Assembly (NCBI RefSeq): GCF_028437565.1
Contig: NZ_JAMRYR010000004.1
Coordinates: 124,001 to 188,000 of the forward strand
From: Actinomyces sp. B33
GTDB lineage: Bacteria > Actinomycetota > Actinomycetes > Actinomycetales > Actinomycetaceae
Reading direction: 5' to 3'
DNA length: 64,000 nucleotides
Shown here one piece after another: positions 1-7,828 of the stretch. The stretch's first letter is position 1. The number at the start of each line of letters is the position of its first letter. Under the pieces are notes generated by a model. That model ran no database searches. It saw only the letters and a list, made by a program, of their open reading frames with translations, and was not told where the DNA came from. A program made the translations under genes and the position numbers.

Positions 1-1101
1 GGGGCCGGGCGCCGAGCGGCGCCGCAGGGCCAGGAGGGATGCGGCCCGTTCGCTCAGGTCGAGCCCGTTGACGGACTCGACGAGGCCGATGGCCCCGCCG
101 TCGGCCCCCGCGGGGGTCGAGGCGTCGAGGGCGGCGAAGGCCCCGGGGCCCAGGCAGGAGCCGAGGACGGCGCCGGCGATCGCCCCGATCGTGTCCGTGT
201 CCCCGCCGAGGTTCGCCGCCCCGAGGAGCGCGTCCACGGGGGAGGAGGCGTAGCGGCGGGCCAGGGCGAAAGCCGCGGGGATCGACTCGCACGCGTCGAC
301 GGAGGTGCCGATCAGCGCGCGGACCCGTTCGAGGAAGCGCTCGCGGGCCGCGGCCTCGTCGCCCCGCTCCTCGTCGTCGCGGGCGAGATCGAGCGCCATT
401 CGGGTCCGCGCCAGGACATCGGCGTGCTCGTTCCACGCGCCCTCGTCGTCCCGGGAGGAGACGAGGGCGACGGCTCCGGAGAGGGCCTCGTCGACCTCGG
501 CCCCGTCGACCCCCAGGGACACGGCGGAGGCGACGAGGCCTGCGGCCTGGAATCCCTGTCGGGTCGCATGGGTGACCCGGCACGACTCCCACACCCGTGC
601 GAAGAGGAGGTCGGGGTCGTCGGCGGGGGTCGCGATCCCGACGGGGCAGACCCGCATGGCGGCGCCGTTGGTGGCCCCCGTGGTCCCCGTCGTCGTCGGG
701 TCGGCCCCTGCGCGCACGCGTTCGAGCGCGGATTTCGTCGAGGGGCCGAGGAGGTCGAGGCTGCCGCGCCGGATCATGTCGTCCTCCCAGGCGAGGAGCG
801 CGGAGGCGAGGTCCATCGGGTCGATCCGGCCGTCGCCGTCGATGAGGAGGTCGGCGATGAGGAGGGCCTGCTCGGTGTCGTCGGTGACGGAGCCCGCGGG
901 CATGCCCGGCGCGTAGGGCTGGTTCGGCGAGGCGGCGGTCAGTCCGGTGATGCGCCCGTAGTCGGTGTCGATCTGCTCGGGGGACATCGCTTGGGTCGGC
1001 ATGCCCAGGGCGTCTCCCAGGGCGAGGCCGACGAGGGCGCCGCGGGCGCGGTCAAGACTCTCGCGGGACGGGGTCGTCGATGCGGGGGGAGAAGGGATCA
1101 T
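1..1101 (-). CDS. ADP-ribosylglycohydrolase (DraG/ARH family), 3' end outside window
   Basis: Predicted cytosolic hydrolase that removes ADP-ribose from modified proteins or small acceptors. The frame opens at ATG 1101 and runs 367 codons off the left edge, so the C-terminus is missing. The family landmarks are visible: GALVGLALGDALGMP at residues 21-35, the metal-ligand block SVTDDTEQALL near 71-81, and GGDTDTIGAIAGAVLG near 298, which carries the second metal-binding aspartates. The start has no Shine-Dalgarno sequence; instead a TAGCAT box ends 6 nt before the ATG, suggesting a leaderless mRNA. It is transcribed divergently from the SPFH gene. The substrate cannot be told; no ADP-ribosyltransferase lies in the window. 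Confidence 0.9.
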   Translation of the reverse strand, partial: MIPSPPASTTPSRESLDRARGALVGLALGDALGMPTQAMSPEQIDTDYGRITGLTAASPNQPYAPGMPAGSVTDDTEQALLIADLLIDGDGRIDPMDLASALLAWEDDMIRRGSLDLLGPSTKSALERVRAGADPTTTGTTGATNGAAMRVCPVGIATPADDPDLLFARVWESCRVTHATRQGFQAAGLVASAVSLGVDGAEVDEALSGAVALVSSRDDEGAWNEHADVLARTRMALDLARDDEERGDEAAARERFLERVRALIGTSVDACESIPAAFALARRYASSPVDALLGAANLGGDTDTIGAIAGAVLGSCLGPGAFAALDASTPAGADGGAIGLVESVNGLDLSERAASLLALRRRSAPGP

Positions 1102-1107
1102 GCGCAC

Positions 1108-1113
1108 ATGCTA
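1108..1113 (-). promoter_or_regulatory. -10 box of a probable leaderless promoter
   Basis: On the reverse strand TAGCAT stands 6 nt before the ATG of the ADP-ribosylglycohydrolase gene and no ribosome-binding site is present. In actinobacteria this spacing places the transcription start on the start codon. Inferred from sequence only. Confidence 0.5.
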
Positions 1114-1350
1114 GGCGGGAGTGGACGGCCGGTGGGGGAGCGGGGGAGTCCGTCGGCGGAAGGCGTCGAAGGCGCCCTTGCTTCGGGTGGTCGGTGAGGG
1201 AGTGGAGGACCCCTCTTCGCTCCCGTTCCGCGCCGGCGATGTCACTCGATCCGTTCGCGGCCGGCAGAGGGGCAGTCGTAGCGGCCGCGCGCCCCGGGCC
1301 CTGTCTCGAAGTTGCCGGAGTCGCCGGTGGGGCTTGCCCTCGACAAAAAA

Positions 1351-1370
1351 ATAGCTATCATATTGATATC
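1351..1370. promoter_or_regulatory. AT-rich tandem palindromes, putative RHH operator overlapping promoter
   Basis: Preceded by a run of seven A, this AT-rich patch sits in otherwise very GC-rich DNA about 55-75 nt before the SPFH start. It holds two perfect palindromes, ATAGCTAT (1351-1358) and GATATC (1365-1370), with centres 13 bp apart. A TATCAT box (1356-1361) with TTGCCC (1334-1339) 16 nt upstream could be the promoter. Ribbon-helix-helix proteins bind tandem half-sites, and such a protein is encoded by the second gene of this operon, so autoregulation is a reasonable inference. The rest of 1114-1424 shows no gene. Confidence 0.45.
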
Positions 1371-1424
1371 GCCGAGGCGATGGACGCGAGTGCAGACCCC
1401 GCGGGCCTCGGCAAGGAGGTTCCG

Positions 1425-2399
1425 ATGCCCGCGAGCGTCCCCGTCGAATCCGACGTCATCGACCCGATCGAGACCGACCCCGAGCAGGTCGTCGCCCGTA
1501 TCGATATCGCCGAGACCCGTGCCCCGTCGCTCGGCTCGGCCGCGGCCTTCCCAATGCTCCTCGTCCTGCTGGCCGGACTCGCCTACTCCATCTACCTGTT
1601 CTTCCGCGGCGCCGTCGACGCCGACGCGGGCGACGAGAGCGGGCCGATGACGATCATCGCCGGCGCGATCCTCTTCATCGTCGTCTTCATCCTCTTCACC
1701 TCCCTCGCCGTCATCTCGCCCGGGCAGACCTCCGTGCGCCAGTTCTTCGGCAAGTACATCGGCACCGTGCGCCGCACCGGCCTCGTCCTCGTCCCGCCGC
1801 TGTCCATCGGCAAGAAGGTCTCCGTCAAGGTGCACAACTTCGAGACCAACGAGCTCAAGGTCAACGACCTCGACGGCAACCCGATCAACATCGCCGCCAT
1901 CGTCGTCTGGCAGGTCGCCGACACCGCCCGCGCCGTCTTCGCCGTCGAGGAGTACGAGGAGTTCATCAAGGCCCAGGCCGAATCGGCTCTGCGTCACGTC
2001 GCCACCACGCACCCCTACGACGAGCCCGGCCCCGGTGAGACCTCCCTGCGCGGCGGCACCGACCTTGTCGCCGCCGAACTGGCCGCCGAGGTCGCCGAGC
2101 GCGTCGCCCTGGCGGGACTGGAGATCGTCGAGGTCCGCATCTCGTCGCTCGCCTACGCCCCCGAGATCGCCCAGGCTATGCTCCAGCGCCAGCAGGCGGG
2201 CGCCGTCATCGCCGCCCGCGAGCAGATCGTCGAGGGCGCCGTCTCCATGGTCGATCAGGCCCTGACCCGTCTCGAGTCCGAGGGGATCGTCGACATGGAC
2301 GACGAGCGCCGCGCCCAGATGGTGTCGAACCTCCTCGTCGTCCTCTGCTCCGATCAGCGCACCCAACCGGTCGTCAACGCCGGGTCGCTCTACGCCTGA
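1425..2399 (+). CDS. SPFH/band-7 domain membrane protein
   Basis: Membrane-anchored SPFH (stomatin/prohibitin/flotillin) protein of 324 residues; these proteins oligomerise and organise membrane domains. Two hydrophobic segments (about 40-60 and 75-97) precede the SPFH domain, which starts near residue 100 and continues to an Ala/Glu-rich helical region (about 210-270). The frame is open further upstream, but AAGGAGG at 1413-1419 lies 5 nt before ATG 1425, which decides the start. The ribbon-helix-helix gene follows after 17 nt, so the two form an operon. SPFH genes paired with small Arc-like proteins recur in actinobacteria but their joint function is not established. Confidence 0.85.
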   Translation: MPASVPVESDVIDPIETDPEQVVARIDIAETRAPSLGSAAAFPMLLVLLAGLAYSIYLFFRGAVDADAGDESGPMTIIAGAILFIVVFILFTSLAVISPGQTSVRQFFGKYIGTVRRTGLVLVPPLSIGKKVSVKVHNFETNELKVNDLDGNPINIAAIVVWQVADTARAVFAVEEYEEFIKAQAESALRHVATTHPYDEPGPGETSLRGGTDLVAAELAAEVAERVALAGLEIVEVRISSLAYAPEIAQAMLQRQQAGAVIAAREQIVEGAVSMVDQALTRLESEGIVDMDDERRAQMVSNLLVVLCSDQRTQPVVNAGSLYA

Positions 2400-2416
2400 A
2401 CAGAACCGGAGGACTC

Positions 2417-2629
2417 ATGAGCGGCGGACAGCGCAAACAGGTCCTCCTGCGGCTCGACCCCGCCGTCCACGAGGCGATCGCCAAGTGGGCGGCGGACGAC
2501 CTGCGCTCGATCAACGCCCAGATCGACATGATCCTGCGCCGGGCGCTCGCCGACGCCGGGCGCGACCCCAAGGCCCCGGCTCCGCGCGGGCGGGGCCGCC
2601 CGCGCAAGGACGGGGGCGACGGCGGGTGA
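2417..2629 (+). CDS. Ribbon-helix-helix (Arc-like) DNA-binding protein
   Basis: 70-residue protein with an Arc/MetJ-type fold: a short basic strand KQVLLRLDP (about 7-15) that would enter the major groove, then two helices (about 17-26 and 32-46). The tail is basic and Pro/Gly-rich (RGRGRPRKD), resembling an AT-hook and probably adding non-specific DNA affinity. CGGAGGA precedes ATG 2417. It follows the SPFH gene by 17 nt. It could be an antitoxin-like repressor, but no toxin gene is adjacent; regulation of its own operon through 1351-1370 is the simplest reading. Confidence 0.75.
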   Translation: MSGGQRKQVLLRLDPAVHEAIAKWAADDLRSINAQIDMILRRALADAGRDPKAPAPRGRGRPRKDGGDGG

Positions 2630-2639
2630 CCAGGGAACC

Positions 2640-2719
2640 GTGTGCACCGCCATGCGTCTCGACGTCGTTTCTGTCCCGTAGGACTGTCAAAACGCGTCGA
2701 GAAGCACGACGGTGCACAC
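2640..2719. repeat. 80-nt palindromic element, family A copy 1
   Basis: Outer arms GTGTGCACCG...CGGTGCACAC continue inward so that about 22 of 25 positions pair, around a loop of about 30 nt. A second copy of exactly the same length lies at 27883-27962 and a diverged one at 25668-25735. It occupies the gap between the RHH gene stop and the purA promoter. It codes for nothing. Confidence 0.8.
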
Positions 2720-2722
2720 GGG

Positions 2723-2728
2723 TAGACT
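2723..2728 (+). promoter_or_regulatory. Probable -10 box of purA
   Basis: TAGACT matches the actinobacterial TANNNT -10 form and begins four nt after the family A palindrome ends, so the palindrome's right arm would cover the -35 region. The implied leader of purA is about 50 nt. Confidence 0.4.
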
Positions 2729-2781
2729 GAGGCAGGCCGCGGCCGCCGCCGCGCGTACAACCGACATCCCGGGAGACACTC

Positions 2782-4068
2782 ATGCCAGCCGTCATCGTGC
2801 TCGGCGCCCAATGGGGCGACGAGGGCAAGGGCAAGGCCACCGACCAGATCGGGCAGCAGACCGATCTCGTCGTCAAGTTCAACGGCGGCAACAACGCCGG
2901 CCACACCGTCGTCATCGACGGCGAGACATACGCCCTCCACCTCCTTCCCGCTGGCATCCTCTCCGAGGGAGTGACCCCCATCATCGGCAACGGCGTCGTC
3001 GTCGACATCGACGTCCTCTTCGCCGAGCTCGAGGACATGACCGCGCGCGGCGTCGACTGCTCGCGCCTGATGATCTCCTCCAACGCCCACGTGATCCCCA
3101 GCTACAACAAGCTCATGGACGCGGCCAACGAGAAGGCGCGAGGCAAGAACCAGATCGGCACAACCGGAAGGGGCATCGGCCCCACCTACGCCGACAAGAT
3201 GAACCGCATCGGGATCCGCGTCCAGGACCTCTTCGACCCCGAGGGCCTTCGCGCGAAAGTCGAGGCCGCCCTCGCCCCCAAGAACAAGGTCTTCTCCTCC
3301 GTCGGCCTCGACGTCCTCGACGCCGGGGCCGTCGCCGACGAGCTCCTCGCCCACGCCGAGCGCATTCGCCCGATGATGTGCGACGTCTCCCTGGAGGTCA
3401 ACACCGCCCTCGATCGCGGGCAGACCGTCCTCTTCGAGGGCGGTCAGGCGACGATGCTCGACATCGACCACGGCACCTACCCCTTCGTCACCTCCTCCAA
3501 CCCGACCGCCGGCGGGGCCCTGACGGGCGCGGGCGTGGGCCCGACCCGGATCGACCGAGTCGTCGGCGTCGCCAAGGCGTACACCACCCGCGTCGGCGAG
3601 GGGCCCTTCCCCACCGAGCTCGACGACGAGGTCGGCGAGGCGCTGCGAATCAAGGGAGGCGAGTTCGGCGTGACCACGGGCCGCCCCCGGCGCACCGGCT
3701 GGTTCGACGCGGTCATCGTCCGCTACGCGACCCGCGTCAACGGGCTGACAGACATCTGCCTGACCAAGCTCGACGTCCTCTCCGGCTACGAGACGATCCC
3801 CGTGTGCGTCGCCTACGAGATCGACGGCGCGCGCACCGAGGAGATGCCGCTCGACCAGGCCGGATTCGCCCGCGCCGTCCCCGTCTACGAGGAGATGCCC
3901 GGGTGGGACGAGGACATCTCGGGATGCCGGGCCTTCGAGGACCTGCCGGCCAACGCGCAGGCGTACATCGCCCGTCTCGAGGAGCTCTCGCGCTGCCGCA
4001 TCCAGTCGATCGGCGTGGGCCCCGGCCGCGAGGCGACGATCATCCGCTACCCGCTGCTCGGCGACTGA
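2782..4068 (+). CDS. purA: Adenylosuccinate synthetase
   Basis: Catalyses GTP-dependent condensation of IMP and aspartate to adenylosuccinate, the first committed step to AMP. The 428-residue length is typical. Visible motifs are the GTP/catalytic loop [11 protein letters not shown] (about 8-18) with the catalytic Asp and Lys, [10 protein letters not shown] (about 35-44) with the catalytic His, GTTGRGIGP (about 125-133) in the IMP site, and the C-terminal [15 protein letters not shown] 2782 lies 6 nt after CGGGAGA. It stands alone between a palindromic element and a strong terminator. Confidence 0.98.
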   Translation: MPAVIVLGAQWGDEGKGKATDQIGQQTDLVVKFNGGNNAGHTVVIDGETYALHLLPAGILSEGVTPIIGNGVVVDIDVLFAELEDMTARGVDCSRLMISSNAHVIPSYNKLMDAANEKARGKNQIGTTGRGIGPTYADKMNRIGIRVQDLFDPEGLRAKVEAALAPKNKVFSSVGLDVLDAGAVADELLAHAERIRPMMCDVSLEVNTALDRGQTVLFEGGQATMLDIDHGTYPFVTSSNPTAGGALTGAGVGPTRIDRVVGVAKAYTTRVGEGPFPTELDDEVGEALRIKGGEFGVTTGRPRRTGWFDAVIVRYATRVNGLTDICLTKLDVLSGYETIPVCVAYEIDGARTEEMPLDQAGFARAVPVYEEMPGWDEDISGCRAFEDLPANAQAYIARLEELSRCRIQSIGVGPGREATIIRYPLLGD

Positions 4069-4079
4069 CTCCGACAGAC

Positions 4080-4126
4080 GACGACTGCGGCGCCGCACCC
4101 CTGAAGGGAGCGGCGCCGCAGTCGTC
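4080..4126 (+). terminator. Rho-independent-like terminator of purA
   Basis: A perfect 17-bp inverted repeat (4080-4096 with 4110-4126) with a 13-nt loop begins 11 nt after the purA stop. There is no U-tract, as is common in high-GC actinobacteria. Confidence 0.85.
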
Positions 4127-4129
4127 TAT

Positions 4130-4212
4130 GGCATCGGATCGAAAGCGCCTGTCGGCGCGAAGGCCGCTCGTAGCGGCAGAGTGTGGAGCCCGGGGCTTAA
4201 CGATCCGATGCC
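4130..4212. ncRNA. 83-nt multi-branched fold, possible structured RNA
   Basis: A perfect 12-bp helix (GGCATCGGATCG at 4130-4141 with its complement at 4201-4212) encloses three small perfect hairpins: 4145-4158 (GCGCC/GGCGC), 4163-4177 (GCCGCT/AGCGGC) and 4187-4197 (AGCC/GGCT). The result is a four-way-junction shape, immediately after the purA terminator and about 90 nt before the next gene. It has no anticodon-like arm or CCA end and is not a tRNA. Whether it is transcribed, and from which strand, is unknown. Confidence 0.4.
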
Positions 4213-4299
4213 CGATCAGCATACGGGAGGGCGCGGTCGGACGCATGCGCGCGCCTGTGAGACCCACGACCTCCCGACGGACTATGCGACCATGACCCC

Positions 4300-5322
4300 A
4301 TGGAGACCAGCGACGAGCGCCCCCACCGGGTCCAGCGCCCCGCGCCGCCGACGAGGAGGCGCGCCCAGATCCACGAGGCGCCCGGACGTCCCCAACGCCC
4401 CCACGGAGGACGCCACGCCGACGCCCCCGCCTCCGCCGGGAGGCTCCGCGGGGCCCTGAGCGCGCCGACGGGACTGCGGATCTCCGCCCTGACCGTCCTC
4501 GCCCTGTCCGCGATCGGACTGGCCGCCTGGGCGCTGCCGGACTCCGCGATCCTCTTCTCCCTCGTCATCGCCCTCGCCTCGTGCCTCCTCGCCCTCGGGT
4601 GGCCGCACCTCGTGGGATCGCGCATGTCCCGGCCGGCGCGGGCGGTCCTCGCCCTCTCCGGCCTGGCGATCCCCCTGAGCGTCGCCGTCGCCCGCGACCT
4701 GGCGGTCGTCGCCCCCGCATTCGGCCTGTCCCTCGTCGCTCTCGTCATCGCGACGGTCCTCACCGCCCCCGCCCCCGTCGTCCGCACGAGCGCCGCCGAC
4801 GGCCCCGACGGGCCCTCGGCGTGGGCGGGGTCCTCGACCTCCGCGGCCCTGACGAGCGGAGTCTCCGCCCTCCTCATCGTCGGCGGCGGCAGCGCCTGGG
4901 TCGCCCTCGACGCCCTCGACCTGTGGTCGGTGACCGTGCCGATGGCCTGCCTCATCGTCCCCCTCGTCGTCTGGGGGGACCAGATCGGCTCGACCTACCG
5001 CGCCCAGTCCGCCGGGGCCCTCGTCGCCGCCGTCGTCGGCGGCCTCGTCGCCTCGGTCGCCGCGTGGAGGATCGGCACCTCCGCGGCGCTCCTGCCGGTG
5101 ATCCTGCCGGGCGTGGCCCGATCGGCGGGGGAACTGACCGCGATCCTCCTCCTCGGGGTGACGACCGGGGTGGCCGTCGCCCTCGCCGTCATCCTCGTCG
5201 ACGGGGTGTTCGGCGACCACGCGCGCCGCCAGAGCACGATCGGCGCGATTTCGCGCGGGGCCGCGAAATTCCTCGTCGCCGCGATCCCCGTGTACGCGAT
5301 GATCCGCATCGGCGGCGTGTGA
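4300..5322 (+). CDS. Polytopic membrane protein, function unknown
   Basis: 340 residues. The first 50 or so are hydrophilic, Arg/Pro-rich and probably cytoplasmic. The rest consists of about eight to nine hydrophobic segments (starting near 58, 85, 110, 130, 185, 210, 240, 270 and 310) joined by very short loops, without recognisable transport or catalytic motifs. ATG 4300 is taken because it gives the full N-terminal tail; there is no clear ribosome-binding site, and later starts are possible. It is a single gene downstream of the purA terminator. I do not recognise a family. Confidence 0.65.
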   Translation: METSDERPHRVQRPAPPTRRRAQIHEAPGRPQRPHGGRHADAPASAGRLRGALSAPTGLRISALTVLALSAIGLAAWALPDSAILFSLVIALASCLLALGWPHLVGSRMSRPARAVLALSGLAIPLSVAVARDLAVVAPAFGLSLVALVIATVLTAPAPVVRTSAADGPDGPSAWAGSSTSAALTSGVSALLIVGGGSAWVALDALDLWSVTVPMACLIVPLVVWGDQIGSTYRAQSAGALVAAVVGGLVASVAAWRIGTSAALLPVILPGVARSAGELTAILLLGVTTGVAVALAVILVDGVFGDHARRQSTIGAISRGAAKFLVAAIPVYAMIRIGGV

Positions 5323-5375
5323 CCCGGCCCCGTTCGCACCCCGCGACGCGCGCGGCGCCGATGGCTCTCACCCCA

Positions 5376-5381
5376 TAGTCT
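5376..5381 (+). promoter_or_regulatory. -10 box of a leaderless promoter (FABP-ygfZ-dtd operon)
   Basis: TAGTCT ends 7 nt before ATG 5389, with no ribosome-binding site in between, so transcription probably starts at the initiation codon of the FABP gene. Confidence 0.5.
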
Positions 5382-5388
5382 TGACCCC

Positions 5389-6042
5389 ATGATGGTCATC
5401 CCCGCAGATCTGCCCCCCAGCCTCGCCCCCCTCGCCTGGATGCTCGGGACCTGGAAAGGATGGGGGATGCTCGCAGGCCGGGACGACGCCCCCGACACCG
5501 CCGTCGTCGAGGAGATCCGCTCAGAGATCTGCGGGACCCGCATGCGCCTGATCACCGCCATCCGCCACGGCCTGCCCGCGCCCGGCGTCGAGATCGACCC
5601 GGTGTGGGACGCCGCCGAGGGCCTCGCCCGCATCGACGCGGGCGACCTCGTCGTCGAGGAGACGATCTACATCGAGGTCCTGCCCGGATCGGGGGCGCTC
5701 CCCCCGCCCGGCGAGTACGAGCCCCGGGAGTTCACCGGGACCGGCTCCGACACTCGGGGCCTGGGCGTCCTGTGGGCCGGCGTCGGCGTCGGCCCGCGCG
5801 TCCAGATGGTCTCCGACGCGATCGCCCGCGGCCCCCGGGCCGACGAGGTGACCCGCCTGGGCCGGATGTTCGGCCTCGTCGCCGGCGAGATGATGTGGAC
5901 CCAGGAGCGGACCATCGGCTCGGGCGAGGCCGCCGTCGAGATCTCCGGGCGCCTGATGCGCACCGAGAGGGCGACCACCGAGTCCGGCGAGGCCGTCGAG
6001 GGCATCGACGCCGACGACCGGGAAGGCCGCCCCCATGACTGA
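5389..6042 (+). CDS. FABP/nitrobindin-like beta-barrel protein
   Basis: 217-residue member of the actinobacterial FABP-like (nitrobindin-related, DUF1794) family. The N-terminal block PLAWMLGTWKGWG (about 15-27) matches the GxWxGxG signature of these ten-stranded barrels, and alternating strands continue to about residue 195. Nitrobindins bind ferric haem through a C-terminal histidine; here the equivalent stretch (about 180-200) has none, so haem binding is doubtful. The last 20 residues are acidic and unstructured. The gene overlaps ygfZ by 8 nt, indicating translational coupling. Confidence 0.75.
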   Translation: MMVIPADLPPSLAPLAWMLGTWKGWGMLAGRDDAPDTAVVEEIRSEICGTRMRLITAIRHGLPAPGVEIDPVWDAAEGLARIDAGDLVVEETIYIEVLPGSGALPPPGEYEPREFTGTGSDTRGLGVLWAGVGVGPRVQMVSDAIARGPRADEVTRLGRMFGLVAGEMMWTQERTIGSGEAAVEISGRLMRTERATTESGEAVEGIDADDREGRPHD

Positions 6043-7180
6043 CGCCCCCGCCCCGGGCGCCTCCCCCCAGCACTACGGCGACCCCTCCGGCGAGCAGTGG
6101 GCGCTCGAAGCCGGGCGCGGCCTCGTCGACCGCCCCGACCTCGGCGCCGTCGCCGTCGCCGGCCCCGACCGGCAGACGTGGTTGACGAGCATCACCAGCC
6201 AGGTCGTCACCGGCACGGGCCCGGGGGACTCGCGCGAACTCCTGATCCTCAGCCCCGAGGGGCGCATCGAGCACGCCTGCGCCGTCGCCGACGACTCCGA
6301 GACGACGTGGCTCGTCACCGAGGCGGACCGGGTCGACGCACTCCTCGGCTTCCTCGACTCCATGCGCTTCGCCCTGCGCGTCGCCCCCGAGCGACGCGAC
6401 GACGTCGCCGTCCTCGCCTCCGCCCGGCCCCGCGCCGAGGAGGCCGCCGTCCCGGGCCCCCCTCCGGGGGAGGAGGCCCTCCCCGGGCACCTCCTCACCT
6501 GGGAGGACCCCTGGCCCGGCGTCACCCCCGGCGGCGCCGAGTACCACCGGGGTCCCCACCCGGGCGCGCGCACCCGGATGCGCCTCCACCTTGTCGAGGC
6601 CGACCGGGCCGACGACTTCCGCGCCGCGTGGCTCGCCGCCGCCCCGCGGCGCCAGATGTCGGGGATGCTCGCCTGGGAGGCCCTGCGCATCGCCTCATGG
6701 CGCCCCCGGGTCGGCGTCGACACCGACGAGCGGACCATCCCCGCCGAGGTCGACTGGCTGCGCACCGCCGTCCACATCGACAAGGGCTGCTACCGGGGGC
6801 AGGAGTCCGTCGCCCGCGTCCTCAACCTCGGGCGGCCCCCGCGCCGCCTCGTCTACCTCCAGCTCGACGGGTCCCGCTCCGAGCTGCCCGAACCGGGGCA
6901 GAGGATCGAGGCCGGCGGGCGCGTCGTCGGAGTCGTCACCTCGTCGGCCCGCCACGCCGACGAGGGGCCGATCGCCCTGGCCCTCGTCGCGCGCTCCCTG
7001 CCCGCCGACGCGGTCCTCGACCTCGACGGCGTCTCGGCCGCGCAGGAGGTCATCGTCCCCGTCGACGGGAAGTCCTCGGCGGCGCCGGACCGGCGCCCCG
7101 GCGCCGACCTCGTCAACCCCGACCTGCGCCGCCCGGGAACCCCCGCAGCCGGCGGACTGGGCGGATTGGGGGCCCGCTGA
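6035..7180 (+). CDS. ygfZ: Folate-binding protein YgfZ (CAF17-like)
   Basis: Tetrahydrofolate-dependent accessory factor for repair or maturation of certain iron-sulfur enzymes; relative of the GcvT aminomethyltransferase. 381 residues with the diagnostic motif KGCYRGQES near 249-257, whose cysteine is required in characterised members. The GcvT-like N-terminal domain precedes it and a C-terminal barrel follows. ATG 6035 lies inside the end of the FABP gene and the TGA shares one base with the dtd start codon, so the three genes are co-translated. Confidence 0.92.
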   Translation: MTDAPAPGASPQHYGDPSGEQWALEAGRGLVDRPDLGAVAVAGPDRQTWLTSITSQVVTGTGPGDSRELLILSPEGRIEHACAVADDSETTWLVTEADRVDALLGFLDSMRFALRVAPERRDDVAVLASARPRAEEAAVPGPPPGEEALPGHLLTWEDPWPGVTPGGAEYHRGPHPGARTRMRLHLVEADRADDFRAAWLAAAPRRQMSGMLAWEALRIASWRPRVGVDTDERTIPAEVDWLRTAVHIDKGCYRGQESVARVLNLGRPPRRLVYLQLDGSRSELPEPGQRIEAGGRVVGVVTSSARHADEGPIALALVARSLPADAVLDLDGVSAAQEVIVPVDGKSSAAPDRRPGADLVNPDLRRPGTPAAGGLGGLGAR

Positions 7181-7605
7181 TGAGGGCCGTCGTCCAGCGC
7201 GTGACCAGCGCGTCCGTCACCGTCGACGGTCAGAGGGTCGGCGCCATCGACGGGCCGGGCCTCATGGTCCTGCTCGGCGTCGCCCGAGGGGACGGCCCGG
7301 AGCAGGCGGCGACCGTGGCCCGCAAGATCGCCGAGCTGCGGATCCTCGGCGACGAGCAGTCGGCGTTGGACCTCGGCGCGCCCGTCCTCGTCGTCAGCCA
7401 ATTCACCCTGTACGGCGATACGCGCAAGGGCCGGCGCCCGTCGTGGACGAAGGCGGCGCCGGGCGAGGAGGCCGAGCCGCTCGTCGACGCGGTGGTCGCC
7501 GATCTGCGCGGACGGGGACTGCACGTGGAGACCGGGCGCTTCGGCGCGATGATGCGGGTCGCGCTCGTCAACGACGGGCCCTTCACCGTCCTCATCGAGG
7601 CCTGA
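7180..7605 (+). CDS. dtd: D-aminoacyl-tRNA deacylase
   Basis: Hydrolyses D-aminoacyl-tRNA (and Gly-tRNA-Ala) to prevent misincorporation. 141 residues, close to the family norm. The start [17 protein letters not shown], the [17 protein letters not shown] block (about 77-93) and the C-terminal NDGPFT (the Gly-Pro cross-subunit motif region) are all present. The ATG overlaps the ygfZ stop by one base. Last gene of the FABP-ygfZ-dtd operon. Confidence 0.97.
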   Translation: MRAVVQRVTSASVTVDGQRVGAIDGPGLMVLLGVARGDGPEQAATVARKIAELRILGDEQSALDLGAPVLVVSQFTLYGDTRKGRRPSWTKAAPGEEAEPLVDAVVADLRGRGLHVETGRFGAMMRVALVNDGPFTVLIEA

Positions 7606-7711
7606 GCCCCGGCCGCCCCCGCCCGGTGGTCTCCGGGGCCGCGCAGTCCGACCCCGCCATGCGGGGCAGTGCCCCCAGCGGACAGCACCGACCTGCTCGG
7701 CCGACGACGGC

Positions 7712-7729
7712 CTCACGCCCTCGGCGAAC
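7712..7729 (+). promoter_or_regulatory. Putative ClgR operator upstream of clpC
   Basis: CTCACGCCCTCGGCGAAC fits the corynebacterial ClgR pattern as I remember it (CGCY-N3-RGCG core with AT flanks) at most constrained positions. It lies about 30-45 nt upstream of a TAGGCT -10 box (7758-7763), a position suited to an activator. ClgR activates clp genes in several actinobacteria; no clgR gene is in this window. Confidence 0.4.
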
Positions 7730-7828
7730 TGGCGCGCGGACGACGCCGACGCGCCCCTAGGCTGGACACCAGTTCGATGGACCAGGGCTGCGACCGCCGC
7801 ACGACGGGTCCTCACCGAAGGAGTATCC

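Noticed and set aside
1242-2366. 374-codon reverse frame opposite the SPFH gene
   Set aside because: Antisense shadow of a gene with a good ribosome-binding site and clear domain.
2640-2719. Integron attC site
   Set aside because: The size and bulged hairpin are similar, but the conserved RYYYAAC/GTTRRRY ends are absent.
4130-4212. tRNA gene
   Set aside because: The outline is cloverleaf-like, but the acceptor helix is 12 bp, there is no T-loop sequence or anticodon arm, and no CCA end.
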